64,000 nt of DNA from Pseudomonas mucoides (GCF_015461845.1 NZ_JACOPW010000006.1:186001-250000), one strand, 5' to 3'. Counted from the first letter of the stretch, positions 24,416 through 34,595 are shown. Made by a program: numbers and translations. Notes: a model not told the origin generated them from the sequence alone.

Positions 24416-26329
24416 CTAGCGCTCGATACCGTGCTTACGCAGCTTTCTATAAAGCGTATTACGGCTGACACCCAGCTGCTCGGCGGTATGGGTCATATGC
24501 CAACGCGTATGCTCCAGCGCATTCAACAACGCCAGCCGCTCGGCATCGTCCAACGGATGCTCGGACGGCGCTTCGACCGTCGATGAAACCGCCGGCCGCG
24601 CCTGACGAATCATCGCCGGCAAATCCTCCAGCCCGATTCGCCCGCCGTCACACAACGCCGCCAACGTACGCAGCACATTGCGCAGCTGCCGCACGTTGCC
24701 CGGCCAGGCAAACCCCAACAAGGCTTCCCGCGCCGGCCCGTCGATCAAAACCGTTTCCCCACCCGCCTCTTCCGCCAGCAAAAAATCGAGCAACCGGGAT
24801 TTATCACTGCGATCACGCAACGCCGGCAACGCGACTTCCAGCCCGTTGAGCCGGTAATACAAGTCCTCACGGAAGCTGCCGTCCTGCACCCGGTCCAGCA
24901 GATTACGGTGAGTCGCGCTGATGATTCGAACGTTGACCGCCTCCGGCTCGCCGCCAATCGGCACCACCTGTCGGTCCTCCAGCACCCTTAACAGCCGGGT
25001 CTGCAAGGCCAAGGGCATGTCGCCGATTTCGTCGAGAAACAGGGTCCCGCCATCGGCCTGCTGCAACTTGCCCCGCATGCCTTCCTTGCGCGCGCCGGTG
25101 AAGCTGCCGCCGCGATAACCGAACAGTTCGCTTTCGATCAGGCTTTCAGGAATGGCCGCGCAGTTAAGGGCGACGAAGGCTTTTTCCGCCCGTTGACTGG
25201 CCTGATGCACGGCTTTGGCGAAGGCTTCTTTGCCGGAACCGGTTTCGCCGTTGATCAATAGCGGTACATCGCGCTCGAACACCCGCAGCGACTTGCGAAA
25301 ATCTTCCTGCAGCGCAGCATCACCGATGCAGATGCCCGACAGCCTTGGACGCTCGGCAATCGCCGGGCGTTGCACCACCGGAACCGGGATACTGCGAGGT
25401 TGTCCACGTAAAACGGCAAACAGACTGCGACCGTCACGGGTGCGCAGCGGCCAACTGGCGCTGGCATTCACACTGGCGCGACCGAGCAACTCATCCAGCG
25501 AGCAATCGAAAAACGCTTCCACCGGTTTGCCCAGCAGGCCGCCGCGAATGTGCCCGAGCAGGTTCAGCGCACTTTGATTGACCGCACAGATCCGCCCTTC
25601 CCCGTCGAACGCCAGCAGCCCTTCGCTGAACAGCCCGACGGACTCGGCCTGCAAGTGAAAACGCAGCAACCATTGATTGTCGAAATAGCGCAGAAAATAG
25701 CAGCTCTCGATCATCTTCGCCGACAGATTGACCAGGGCCATGGTGTGGAATTGACTCTGGCGCGAGACATCGTGGCGCGCCGATGACACGTCGAGCACCG
25801 CCAGCAATTCGCCATGGGGGTCGAACACCGGGCTCGCCGAGCAGGTCAGGCCGGTGTGGCGACCGCGAAAATGTTCGTCTTGATGGATGGTCAGAGACTG
25901 GCGCTCCACCAGGCAGGTGCCGATGCCGTTGGTGCCTTCGCAGGCCTCGCTCCAGTCAGCGCCAAGCCAGAGGCCGGCACGCTCGAAAATCTTCCGTTCG
26001 GCGGGGGCGGTGACGCAATTGAGGATCACGCCACGGGCATCTGTCAGCAGCACGGCGTGGCCGGCGCCGGAAAGTTGTTGATGGAGGCTGGTCATTTCAT
26101 TGCCGGCGATCTGCAGCACTTGCTGCAAGCGTTCGCGGCTCTCCAGCACTCGGCCATGTTCCAGCACCGTGGGCGCGATGGTCAGGGCCGGGTCGAGGTG
26201 ATAGTCCTCAAGACAGCGCAGCCAGGACCGGGCGATGGAAGGATCGCTGCCGGGGCCATGCAGGTGCGATTTGCCCTGGGTGACGGTCAGGACCTGCCGG
26301 GCATGGCGACTCAAATGGTTGTCGTGCAT
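24416..26329 (-). CDS. eatR: Sigma-54-dependent activator of ethanolamine genes (AcoR-like)
   Basis: A 637-residue activator: N-terminal GAF-type sensor (about 55-210, 'GTNGIGTCLVERQSLTIH'), a PAS-like segment (230-310), an AAA+ domain with Walker A GETGSGKE (361-368), the sigma-54 contact loop GSFTGA (408-413; the usual second residue A is S) and Walker B 'TLFLDE' (429-434), and a C-terminal Fis-type helix-turn-helix ('HTAEQLGVSRNTLYRKLRKHG'). It is divergent from exaC-eat-eutBC. In P. aeruginosa the gene in this position (eatR) activates ethanolamine use. The inducer, probably ethanolamine or its product acetaldehyde, is inferred. Upstream starts are not supported. Confidence 0.9.
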   Translation of the reverse strand: MHDNHLSRHARQVLTVTQGKSHLHGPGSDPSIARSWLRCLEDYHLDPALTIAPTVLEHGRVLESRERLQQVLQIAGNEMTSLHQQLSGAGHAVLLTDARGVILNCVTAPAERKIFERAGLWLGADWSEACEGTNGIGTCLVERQSLTIHQDEHFRGRHTGLTCSASPVFDPHGELLAVLDVSSARHDVSRQSQFHTMALVNLSAKMIESCYFLRYFDNQWLLRFHLQAESVGLFSEGLLAFDGEGRICAVNQSALNLLGHIRGGLLGKPVEAFFDCSLDELLGRASVNASASWPLRTRDGRSLFAVLRGQPRSIPVPVVQRPAIAERPRLSGICIGDAALQEDFRKSLRVFERDVPLLINGETGSGKEAFAKAVHQASQRAEKAFVALNCAAIPESLIESELFGYRGGSFTGARKEGMRGKLQQADGGTLFLDEIGDMPLALQTRLLRVLEDRQVVPIGGEPEAVNVRIISATHRNLLDRVQDGSFREDLYYRLNGLEVALPALRDRSDKSRLLDFLLAEEAGGETVLIDGPAREALLGFAWPGNVRQLRNVLRTLAALCDGGRIGLEDLPAMIRQARPAVSSTVEAPSEHPLDDAERLALLNALEHTRWHMTHTAEQLGVSRNTLYRKLRKHGIER

Positions 26330-26366
26330 TTCTTATTATTCTCTCCACAAGGTCTGGCTCGCCCCG

Positions 26367-26487
26367 TGTAGCAGCTGCCGAAGGCTGCGTCCGGCTGCGA
26401 AGCAGTCGTAAAACCTGTGTCCCGTGTGCAGGGCCGAAAACGAGGCAAGCGCTGCGCTCTCGGACGCAGCCTTCGGCAGCTGCTACA
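26367..26487. repeat. 27-bp perfect inverted repeat (second REP class)
   Basis: Bases 26367-26393 (TGTAGCAGCTGCCGAAGGCT then GCGTCCG) are exactly reverse-complementary to 26461-26487, with a 67-bp spacer. Each arm holds its own small palindrome, GCAGCTGC. The class differs from the GTGGGAGCG type; a related degenerate unit lies at 48164-48195. It sits between the divergent eatR and exaC genes. Confidence 0.88.
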
Positions 26488-26559
26488 GGAAGCGCGTGTC
26501 CGAGCATCCTCCAGCCTGGCCCGCATTGCAATGCTGGCAAGACCCGCCAGTCACACCCT

Positions 26560-26585
26560 GTGCCACAAGCGGTACAAAGTGTCAC
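26560..26585. promoter_or_regulatory. Candidate activator sites upstream of exaC
   Basis: Two copies of the palindromic heptamer GTGNCAC, GTGCCAC (26560-26566) and GTGTCAC (26579-26585), 19 bp apart centre to centre, with AGCGTCACAGCG a little further on. They lie about 90-110 bp before the -24 element, the usual enhancer distance for a sigma-54 activator such as EatR. Binding is inferred from position and symmetry only. Confidence 0.4.
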
Positions 26586-26672
26586 GGGCGCCGTACCGAA
26601 AGCGTCACAGCGCGCCTCCGCCGGTCCGACAAAAACTGCGCAAGGCCTTGATTTACCTGCCCTGCAAGGCGG

Positions 26673-26688
26673 TGGCCCGACCTTTGCT
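26673..26688 (+). promoter_or_regulatory. Sigma-54 promoter of exaC
   Basis: TGGCCCGACCTTTGCT has GG at 26674-26675 and GC at 26686-26687 with the required spacing, and matches TGGCACG-N4-TTGCW at all but one position. Transcription would start near 26699, leaving a leader of about 54 nt that contains AAGGAGAA before the exaC ATG. Confidence 0.85.
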
Positions 26689-26752
26689 CTACGCTTATAC
26701 AAGCGCACATGCGCTCTCCCTTATAAGCACAAAAGCCAAGGAGAACCCCACC

Positions 26753-28273
<1,521 letters not shown>

Positions 28274-28279
28274 AACCGG

Positions 28280-28307
28280 GGGCGATACAGGTATTCCTGT
28301 GTCGCCC
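28280..28307 (+). terminator. Possible terminator after exaC
   Basis: GGGCGATACAG (28280-28290) pairs with CTGTGTCGCCC (28297-28307) through one G-U pair, with a 6-nt loop. Only TT follows, so it may stabilise the 3' end rather than terminate efficiently. Confidence 0.5.
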
Positions 28308-28315
28308 TTCAGAAT

Positions 28316-28413
28316 GCCATCGCGGGCAAGCCCGCTCCCACAGTGATTTGTGGTTATCCCCAAAATATTGGTTTACCCCAATACCCTGTGGGAGCGGGCT
28401 TGCCCGCGATGGC
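28316..28413. repeat. REP pair, 28-bp perfect inverted repeat (REPIN)
   Basis: Bases 28316-28343 (GCCATCGCGGGCAAGCCCGC then TCCCACAG) are exactly reverse-complementary to 28386-28413, spacer 42 bp. This is the longest GTGGGAGCGGGC-type REP doublet in the window and lies between exaC and the eat promoter. Confidence 0.9.
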
Positions 28414-28451
28414 GCCCTTAACGACAACATCAAAACATCGCCCTGCCCCAC

Positions 28452-28467
28452 TGGCACGGGCCTTGCG
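28452..28467 (+). promoter_or_regulatory. Sigma-54 promoter of eat
   Basis: TGGCACGGGCCTTGCG is a near-perfect -24/-12 element: TGGCACG-N4-TTGC with GG at 28453-28454 and GC at 28465-28466. It lies 72 bp before the eat ATG. So eat-eutBC can be induced separately from exaC, presumably by the same activator. Confidence 0.9.
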
Positions 28468-28538
28468 TGCCCGCTCCACACCCAAACGTCGTACCGCAAG
28501 TCCAAAAGATCAAACAATAAAAAAGACAGCGAGGACTT

Positions 28539-29909
28539 ATGACTTCTTCCACACAGCTCAAACCCACACTCGGCACCCTGCACCTATGGGGTATTGCCGT
28601 CGGCCTGGTGATTTCCGGCGAGTACTTCGGCTGGAGTTACGGCTGGGGCACCGCCGGCACATTGGGCTTTCTCGTCACCGCCCTGATGGTAGCGACGATG
28701 TACACCTGCTTCATCTTCAGCTTCACCGAATTGACGACCGCGATCCCCCACGCTGGAGGGCCGTTTGCCTACAGCCGGCGGGCGTTTGGCGAGAAAGGCG
28801 GACTGATCGCCGGCATCGCCACCCTGATCGAATTCGTGTTTGCCCCCCCGGCCATTGCGATGGCGATTGGTGCCTACCTCAACGTGCAGTACCCGGAACT
28901 TGACCCCAAGATCGCGGCGGTTGGCGCGTATTTCGTGTTCATGGGCCTGAATATCCTCGGCGTCAGCATCGCGGCCACCTTCGAACTGGTGGTCACCGTG
29001 CTGGCGGTCGCCGAGTTGCTGGTGTTCATGGGCGTCGTGGCTCCGGGCTTCAGCTTCAGTAATTTCGTGCTCAATGGCTGGTCGGGTTCCAATGAATTCA
29101 CCATCGCTTCCATTCCCGGCATCTTTGCCGCCATTCCCTTCGCGATCTGGTTTTTTCTCGCGATCGAAGGCGCGGCGATGGCCGCTGAAGAAGCCAAGGA
29201 CCCGAAACGCACGATTCCCAAGGCTTACGTCAGCGGCATTCTGACCCTGGTGTTCCTGGCCATCGGCGTGATGGTGATGGCCGGCGGCGTCGGCGACTGG
29301 CGTCAGCTGTCGAACATCAACGATCCGCTGCCTCAAGCGATGAAAGCCGTGGTCGGCAACAACTCTAGCTGGATGCACATGCTGGTCTGGATCGGTCTGT
29401 TCGGCCTGGTGGCGAGCTTTCACGGGATCATCCTCGGCTACTCGCGGCAGTTCTTCGCCCTGGCGCGGGCCGGTTACCTGCCGAGTGGCCTGGCCAAACT
29501 CTCGCGTTTCCAGACCCCGCACCGCGCCATTCTGGCCGGCGGCGTGATCGGCATCGCGGCGATTTACAGCGATGGCCTGGTCAACCTGCAAGGCATGACC
29601 CTGACGGCGGCGATGATCACCATGTCGGTATTCGGTGCCATCGTGATGTACATCATCAGTATGCTGAGCCTGTTCAAACTGCGTAAAACCGAACCGAACC
29701 TGGAACGCACCTTCCGCGCACCGGGCTACCCGATTGTTCCGGGGATCGCGCTGTTCCTGGCGGTGGTGTGCCTGGTGGCGATGGCGTGGTTCAACACGCT
29801 GATTGGCTGTGTGTTCCTGGGCTTCATGGCCGCCGGTTACCTGTATTTCCAGCTGACCGCCAAGCAACGCGCCGACGCGCCGGCCGATGCGATGCTCGAA
29901 GGCATTTAA
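28539..29909 (+). CDS. eat: Ethanolamine permease
   Basis: A 456-residue amino acid-polyamine-organocation (APC) family transporter with about twelve membrane segments. N-terminal 'LWGIAVGLVISGEYFGWSYG' and 'ELTTAIPHAGGPFAYSRRAFG' are typical of the ethanolamine permease branch. It imports ethanolamine for EutBC. A GCGAGGA ribosome-binding site lies 6 nt before the ATG. It is followed by two hairpins (29918-29942, 29967-30000) before eutB, which may lower eutB expression relative to eat. Confidence 0.93.
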   Translation: MTSSTQLKPTLGTLHLWGIAVGLVISGEYFGWSYGWGTAGTLGFLVTALMVATMYTCFIFSFTELTTAIPHAGGPFAYSRRAFGEKGGLIAGIATLIEFVFAPPAIAMAIGAYLNVQYPELDPKIAAVGAYFVFMGLNILGVSIAATFELVVTVLAVAELLVFMGVVAPGFSFSNFVLNGWSGSNEFTIASIPGIFAAIPFAIWFFLAIEGAAMAAEEAKDPKRTIPKAYVSGILTLVFLAIGVMVMAGGVGDWRQLSNINDPLPQAMKAVVGNNSSWMHMLVWIGLFGLVASFHGIILGYSRQFFALARAGYLPSGLAKLSRFQTPHRAILAGGVIGIAAIYSDGLVNLQGMTLTAAMITMSVFGAIVMYIISMLSLFKLRKTEPNLERTFRAPGYPIVPGIALFLAVVCLVAMAWFNTLIGCVFLGFMAAGYLYFQLTAKQRADAPADAMLEGI

Positions 29910-29917
29910 GTTGCACC

Positions 29918-30000
29918 GGCGCCGGGCTTGCAGCCTGGCGCCTGCGTTATTGAAGTGCATGCAAGCCCCTGTGGGAGCGAGCAAGCTCGCTCCCACAGGG
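29918..30000. repeat. Two hairpins between eat and eutB
   Basis: First, GGCGCC (29918-29923) and GGCT (29925-29928) pair with AGCC (29932-29935) and GGCGCC (29937-29942). Second, a 16-bp perfect inverted repeat with a 2-nt centre, CCCTGTGGGAGCGAGC (29967-29982) against 29985-30000, a solo REP unit. No T-run follows either, so they may act as mRNA-stability barriers inside the operon. Confidence 0.75.
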
Positions 30001-30046
30001 AATGTCACTGTTATTGAGACTTGTCCAAAACTGGAGAAATCGCCCC

Positions 30047-31441
30047 ATGGCCGCATTTGCCCACTCCGTCGGCGCTCAGACCTACCGCTTCGAGAGCCTC
30101 AAGGACGTCATGGCCAAGGCCAGTCCGGCGCGCTCCGGGGATTTCCTGGCGGGCGTCGCCGCGCTCAACGATGGCGAGCGTGTGGCCGCGCAAATGGCCC
30201 TGGCTGACATCCCGCTGAGCCACTTCCTGCAGGAAGTACTGATTCCCTATGAGTCCGATGAAGTCACCCGACTGATCATCGACACACACGACACACACGC
30301 CTTCGCCGTGGTCAGCCACCTTACCGTCGGCGGTTTTCGCGACTGGCTGCTCAGCGATGCCGCCGATGAACAGAGCCTGCGCGCGCTCGCCCCCGGCCTG
30401 ACCCCGGAAATGGTCGCCGCCGTGTCGAAGATCATGCGCGTCCAGGACCTGGTGCTGGTAGCGCAGAAAATCCGCGTGGTCACGAAGTTTCGCGGCACCA
30501 TGGGCTTGCGCGGACGCTTATCCACGCGCCTGCAACCCAATCACCCCACCGACGAACCCGCCGGTATCGCGGCGAGCATCCTCGACGGCCTGCTCTACGG
30601 AAACGGCGATGCGATGATCGGCATCAACCCGGCTACCGACAGCATCGCCTCGATCTGCGCCATGCTGGACATGCTCGACGCGATCATCCAGCGCTATGAA
30701 ATCCCGACTCAGGCCTGTGTGCTGACCCACGTCACCACCTCGATCGAGGCAATTAATCGCGGTGTTCCGCTGGACCTGGTGTTCCAGTCGATTGCCGGCA
30801 CCGAAGCGGCCAACGCCAGTTTTGGCATCAACCTGAATGTGTTGAAGGAAGGTTACGACGCCGGTTTGAGCCTGAATCGCGGCACGCTGGGCCAGAACCT
30901 GATGTATTTCGAAACCGGCCAAGGCAGTGCGCTGTCCGCCAACGCCCACCACGGTATCGATCAGCAAACCTGCGAAACCCGCGCCTACGCCGTGGCGCGC
31001 CACTTCAAGCCGTTTTTGGTGAACACGGTGGTCGGTTTCATCGGCCCGGAATACCTCTACAACGGCAAACAGATCATTCGCGCCGGCCTCGAAGACCACT
31101 TCTGCGGCAAGTTGCTGGGCGTGCCAATGGGCTGTGACATCTGCTACACCAACCACGCCGAAGCCGACCAGGACGACATGGACACCCTGCTGACCTTGCT
31201 GGGCGTGGCCGGGATCAACTTCATCATGGGCATCCCCGGTTCCGACGACATCATGCTCAACTACCAGACCACCTCGTTCCACGACGCCCTCTACGCCCGT
31301 CAGACGCTGGGCCTGAAACCCGCGCCGGAATTCGAGCAGTGGCTGACGAAAATGGGCATCTTTACCCAGACGGACGGCAAAATTCACTTCGGCGACAGCC
31401 TGCCCCCGGCTTTCCGCCAGGCGATGGCGCAATTGGGATGA
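30047..31441 (+). CDS. eutB: Ethanolamine ammonia-lyase large subunit
   Basis: A 464-residue TIM-barrel subunit of the adenosylcobalamin-dependent enzyme that converts ethanolamine to acetaldehyde and ammonia. Typical segments are 'KFRGTMGLRGRLSTRLQPNH', 'YGNGDAMIGINPATDS', 'YFETGQGSALSANAHHG' and 'CDICYTNHAEADQDDMD'. The start at 30047 follows CTGGAGAAA. It overlaps eutC by 4 bases. No microcompartment shell genes are nearby, as in other pseudomonads that degrade ethanolamine in the cytoplasm. Confidence 0.96.
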   Translation: MAAFAHSVGAQTYRFESLKDVMAKASPARSGDFLAGVAALNDGERVAAQMALADIPLSHFLQEVLIPYESDEVTRLIIDTHDTHAFAVVSHLTVGGFRDWLLSDAADEQSLRALAPGLTPEMVAAVSKIMRVQDLVLVAQKIRVVTKFRGTMGLRGRLSTRLQPNHPTDEPAGIAASILDGLLYGNGDAMIGINPATDSIASICAMLDMLDAIIQRYEIPTQACVLTHVTTSIEAINRGVPLDLVFQSIAGTEAANASFGINLNVLKEGYDAGLSLNRGTLGQNLMYFETGQGSALSANAHHGIDQQTCETRAYAVARHFKPFLVNTVVGFIGPEYLYNGKQIIRAGLEDHFCGKLLGVPMGCDICYTNHAEADQDDMDTLLTLLGVAGINFIMGIPGSDDIMLNYQTTSFHDALYARQTLGLKPAPEFEQWLTKMGIFTQTDGKIHFGDSLPPAFRQAMAQLG

Positions 31442-32274
31442 GTGCATTCATGGATAAACCACCCGTTGATCCGCAGAACCCGCTGCTGGAGTTGCGCCGG
31501 CTGACACCCGCGCGGATTGCCTTGGGGCGCACAGGCACCAGCATGCCGACCAGCGCCCAACTGGACTTCCAGTACGCCCATGCGCAGGCACGGGATGCGG
31601 TGCATTTGCCGTTCGACTCGGCGGGGCTCAGCGCTCAACTGACCGAGATCGGGCGCGACAGTTTGTTGCTGCACAGCGCCGCCACGAACCGGGACAGCTA
31701 TTTGCAGCGCCCTGATCTGGGGCGCAAGTTGAGCGATGAATCCGCGCATACCCTGCGCACGTATGCGACGGCCAATCCCGGCGGCATCGATCTGGTGATT
31801 GTGGTGGCCGACGGACTGTCGGCACTGGCCGTGCATCGCCATACCCTGCCGTTTCTCTCACGCCTGGAAGAGCAGGTGCTGGCTGAAGGCTGGTCTGTGG
31901 CACCGGTGATGCTGGTGGAACAGGGCCGCGTCGCGGTGGCCGACGAGATCGGTGAACTGATGGGGGCGAAAATGACGGTCATCCTGATCGGTGAACGCCC
32001 CGGGCTCAGCTCCCCCGATAGTCTGGGTTTATATTTCACTTACAATCCAAAGGTTGGCCTGACGGATGCTTATCGCAATTGCATCTCCAACGTTCGGCTC
32101 GAGGGCCTGAGTTACGGCATGGCCGCACACCGTTTGCTGTATTTGATGCGAGAGGCCTGCCGTAGACAGCTGTCGGGAGTCAATCTCAAGGACGAAGCGC
32201 AGCTTCAGACGCTGGAATCGGACGCCGGAGCGGACATGAAACGAAACTTCCTGTTGGGACAGTCAGATGCCTGA
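31438..32274 (+). CDS. eutC: Ethanolamine ammonia-lyase small subunit
   Basis: A 278-residue subunit that completes the cobalamin-binding active site of ethanolamine ammonia-lyase. It begins MSAFMDKPPVDPQNPLLEL; family blocks are 'ARIALGRTGTSMPT', 'DLVIVVADGLSALAVHRHT' and 'GERPGLSSPDSLGLYFTY'. ATG 31438 gives an ATGA overlap with eutB; a second ATG at 31450 is possible. An imperfect hairpin spans the stop codon (32268-32312). Confidence 0.95.
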   Translation: MSAFMDKPPVDPQNPLLELRRLTPARIALGRTGTSMPTSAQLDFQYAHAQARDAVHLPFDSAGLSAQLTEIGRDSLLLHSAATNRDSYLQRPDLGRKLSDESAHTLRTYATANPGGIDLVIVVADGLSALAVHRHTLPFLSRLEEQVLAEGWSVAPVMLVEQGRVAVADEIGELMGAKMTVILIGERPGLSSPDSLGLYFTYNPKVGLTDAYRNCISNVRLEGLSYGMAAHRLLYLMREACRRQLSGVNLKDEAQLQTLESDAGADMKRNFLLGQSDA

Positions 32275-32389
32275 ACCGTTTCCGCATTGCGTTTGGGAAT
32301 GGGTTTCAGGCAGGATCGACGAACGGCCGCCACGGGTTTCCCATCGCCGTCAACGCACGTAAGACAGCCACTTGAAGACGAGACCTACC

Positions 32390-32851
32390 ATGCGGATTAT
32401 TCAAGCGACCCTCGAACACCTGGACCTATTGGCGCCAATGTTCGTCAAATATCGTGAATTTTATGGATCCCTGCCGTACCCGGACTCGTCCCGAGCGTTC
32501 CTCGAAAAACGCCTGCGCCGCAAAGAGTCGGTGATTTATCTGGCGTTGTCCGATGACGATAGCAACAAACTGATGGGTTTCTGCCAGTTGTACCCGAGCT
32601 TTTCGTCCCTTTCGCTGAAACGTGTATGGATCCTCAACGACATTTATGTCGCCGAAGACGCCCGCCGCCAATTGGTGGCTGACAACTTGATCCGTACCGC
32701 AAAAAAAATGGCCAAGGAAACCAATGCCGTGCGCATGCGCGTTTCCACCAGCAGCAACAACGAAGTCGCGCGTAAAACCTATGAATCCATCGGGTTCAAG
32801 GAAGACACCGAGTTCAAGAACTACGTGTTGCCGATCAGCGACGAGCTCTGA
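32390..32851 (+). CDS. GNAT-family N-acetyltransferase
   Basis: A 153-residue GCN5-related acetyltransferase. The acetyl-CoA region is seen as 'LNDIYVAEDARRQLVADNLI' followed by 'STSSNNEVARKTYESIGFKED'. Note that the usual Q/RxxGxG/A loop reads 'ARRQLVADN', lacking the second glycine. Substrate unknown. The ATG at 32390 is taken because the codons before it are not conserved in style. In P. aeruginosa an acetyltransferase gene also follows eutC. Confidence 0.85.
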   Translation: MRIIQATLEHLDLLAPMFVKYREFYGSLPYPDSSRAFLEKRLRRKESVIYLALSDDDSNKLMGFCQLYPSFSSLSLKRVWILNDIYVAEDARRQLVADNLIRTAKKMAKETNAVRMRVSTSSNNEVARKTYESIGFKEDTEFKNYVLPISDEL

Positions 32852-32866
32852 GCCCCGACCGTCGAT

Positions 32867-32890
32867 TGTGGGAGCGAGCTCGCTCCCACA
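32867..32890. repeat. Solo REP palindrome, 24 bp perfect
   Basis: A perfect dyad with TGTGGGAGCGAG (32867-32878) followed directly by CTCGCTCCCACA (32879-32890). It lies 16 bp after the acetyltransferase stop and probably ends that transcript. Confidence 0.85.
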
Positions 32891-32966
32891 GAAAACCTGC
32901 CTGGACCATCGGTCTAATGCGACATCCCCCGCTACAAACTGAACGCTCTTTTCACTTTTCAGTCCG

Positions 32967-32972
32967 TATAAT
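32967..32972 (+). promoter_or_regulatory. -10 element upstream of the DedA gene
   Basis: A consensus TATAAT, about 100 bp before the DedA ATG; no good -35 hexamer is seen at 16-18 bp. Downstream, CTACAC (33000-33005) pairs with GTGTAG (33010-33015) to form a small leader hairpin. Confidence 0.45.
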
Positions 32973-33074
32973 CCCGATCTTTCCGACTTGTAAGAAAAAC
33001 TACACCCCCGTGTAGTCTTATACGCAGTCATCCGCACAGGCCTGCTGAGTCGGGCCGTCACCACAGGTGCCCCC

Positions 33075-33731
33075 ATGGATTTCAACCCGATCGATATTGT
33101 TCTGCATCTCGACGTTTACCTCGACATGCTGGTGACCAACTATGGGACCTGGATTTACGCCATCCTGTTTCTGGTGATTTTCTGTGAAACCGGTCTGGTG
33201 GTCATGCCGTTCTTGCCGGGCGACTCGCTGTTGTTCATCGCCGGTGCCGTGGCGGCCGGTGGCGGCATGGATCCGGTATTGCTGGGCGGCCTGTTGATGC
33301 TCGCGGCGATTCTCGGCGACAGCACCAACTACCTGATTGGTCGAACGGCCGGCGAAAAACTGTTCAGTAACCCGGACTCGAAGATCTTCCGCCGTGACTA
33401 CCTGCAACAAACCCACGATTTCTACGACAAGCACGGCGGTAAAACCGTGACCCTGGCGCGGTTCCTGCCGATCATTCGTACCTTTGCACCGTTCGTCGCC
33501 GGTGTCGGCAAGATGCCTTACCCGCGGTTCTTTTTCTTCAGCGTGCTCGGCACGATCCTCTGGGTCGGCGGCCTGGTGACCCTCGGTTACTTCTTCGGCA
33601 ACGTACCGTTCATCAAGAAAAACCTGTCGTTGCTGGTGGTCGGCATCATCCTGCTGTCGCTGGTGCCGATGATCATCAGCATGGTCCGCAGCCGCCTCGG
33701 CAACGCCGCGTCCAAAGCCCAATCGCGCTGA
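33075..33731 (+). CDS. DedA family membrane protein
   Basis: A 218-residue inner-membrane protein with the DedA/SNARE-associated signature: 'VIFCETGLVVMPFLPGDSLL', 'GDSTNYLIGRTAGEKL', and 'FLPIIRTFAPFVAGVGKM', including the conserved E, R and G residues. Members flip undecaprenyl phosphate or phospholipids and affect envelope integrity. It is followed after 6 bp by the MtfA-like gene. It is distinct from the DedA-PAP2 fusion at 15757-17073. Confidence 0.92.
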   Translation: MDFNPIDIVLHLDVYLDMLVTNYGTWIYAILFLVIFCETGLVVMPFLPGDSLLFIAGAVAAGGGMDPVLLGGLLMLAAILGDSTNYLIGRTAGEKLFSNPDSKIFRRDYLQQTHDFYDKHGGKTVTLARFLPIIRTFAPFVAGVGKMPYPRFFFFSVLGTILWVGGLVTLGYFFGNVPFIKKNLSLLVVGIILLSLVPMIISMVRSRLGNAASKAQSR

Positions 33732-33737
33732 CAGGCG

Positions 33738-34550
33738 ATGTGGTCGCTTAGCGCCTGGCGTCGCCAGCGCACCCTGGCCAAGCACCCGATTGCCGACGAC
33801 ATGTGGCAGCGGGTGCGCCATCACCTGAGCTTCCTCGATGGCATCAGCGCCACTGAAGACCAGTGGTTGCGCGAAGCCAGTGTGTTGTTCCTCGAAGACA
33901 AACACCTGACCGCCCTGCCCGGCGTCGAACTGCACCAGGAGCAGCGCCTGCTGCTGGCCGCGCAAGCGCAATTGCCGCTGCTGAACCTGGGCGATTTGAA
34001 CTGGTACCAGGGTTTCCACGAAATCATCCTCTACCCCGACGACTTCCTCAGCCCCCAGCGCCATCGCGATGCCAGCGGCGTTGAGCACGAGTGGGACGGC
34101 GAACACAGTGGCGAGGCGTGGCAGCAAGGCCCGATCATCCTCGCCTGGCCGGGCGTGATGGCCAGTGGTGGCTGGGAAGGCTACAACCTGGTCATCCACG
34201 AACTCGCGCACAAACTCGACATGCTCAACGGCGTCGCCAACGGCCTGCCGCCGCTGCACCCGGACATGCGGGTCAGCGATTGGGCCAAGGTGATGCAAGA
34301 GGCCTACGACGACCTCGACCGGCAACTGGAGCGCAATCCGGACGCCGAAACCGCGATCGATCCGTATGCGGCGGAAAACCCTGCCGAGTTTTTCGCCGTC
34401 ACCAGCGAATACTTCTTCAGTGCCCCGGATTTGCTGCATGAGGCTTATCCAAAGGTGTATGAACAGCTGAAGTTGTTTTACCGACAGGACCCGCTGAGCC
34501 GGTTGCAGCAACTTCTGGCCGAGGACCCGGTCTATCAGGCACGCGACTAA
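33738..34550 (+). CDS. MtfA-like zinc-dependent peptidase (M90 family)
   Basis: A 270-residue metallopeptidase with the zinc site HELAH (His154, Glu155, His158) in 'YNLVIHELAHKLDMLNG' and the third-ligand region 'NPAEFFAVTSEYFF'. E. coli MtfA binds the repressor Mlc and has aminopeptidase activity. Here the neighbours are a DedA protein and ppa. It starts 6 bp after the DedA stop, so the two are likely co-transcribed. No signal peptide is seen, so cytoplasmic. Confidence 0.88.
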   Translation: MWSLSAWRRQRTLAKHPIADDMWQRVRHHLSFLDGISATEDQWLREASVLFLEDKHLTALPGVELHQEQRLLLAAQAQLPLLNLGDLNWYQGFHEIILYPDDFLSPQRHRDASGVEHEWDGEHSGEAWQQGPIILAWPGVMASGGWEGYNLVIHELAHKLDMLNGVANGLPPLHPDMRVSDWAKVMQEAYDDLDRQLERNPDAETAIDPYAAENPAEFFAVTSEYFFSAPDLLHEAYPKVYEQLKLFYRQDPLSRLQQLLAEDPVYQARD

Positions 34551-34595
34551 GGTCTACACGACTTCTGGCACATGGCGTCATCGGCGGAATATGCC

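Noticed and set aside
29917..29932. Third sigma-54-like element (CGGCGCCGGGCTTGCA) before eutB
   Set aside because: Spacing is right and TTGCA is good, but the -24 half is poor and the bases are part of a perfect hairpin (29918-29942). The hairpin explains the sequence better.
28584..30056. Leftward open frame opposite eat
   Set aside because: The translation is dominated by His, Gln and Arg and spans REP sequence; eat is clear on the plus strand.
33018..34511. Leftward open frame opposite the DedA and MtfA-like genes
   Set aside because: It crosses two well-supported genes on the other strand and has no recognisable domain.
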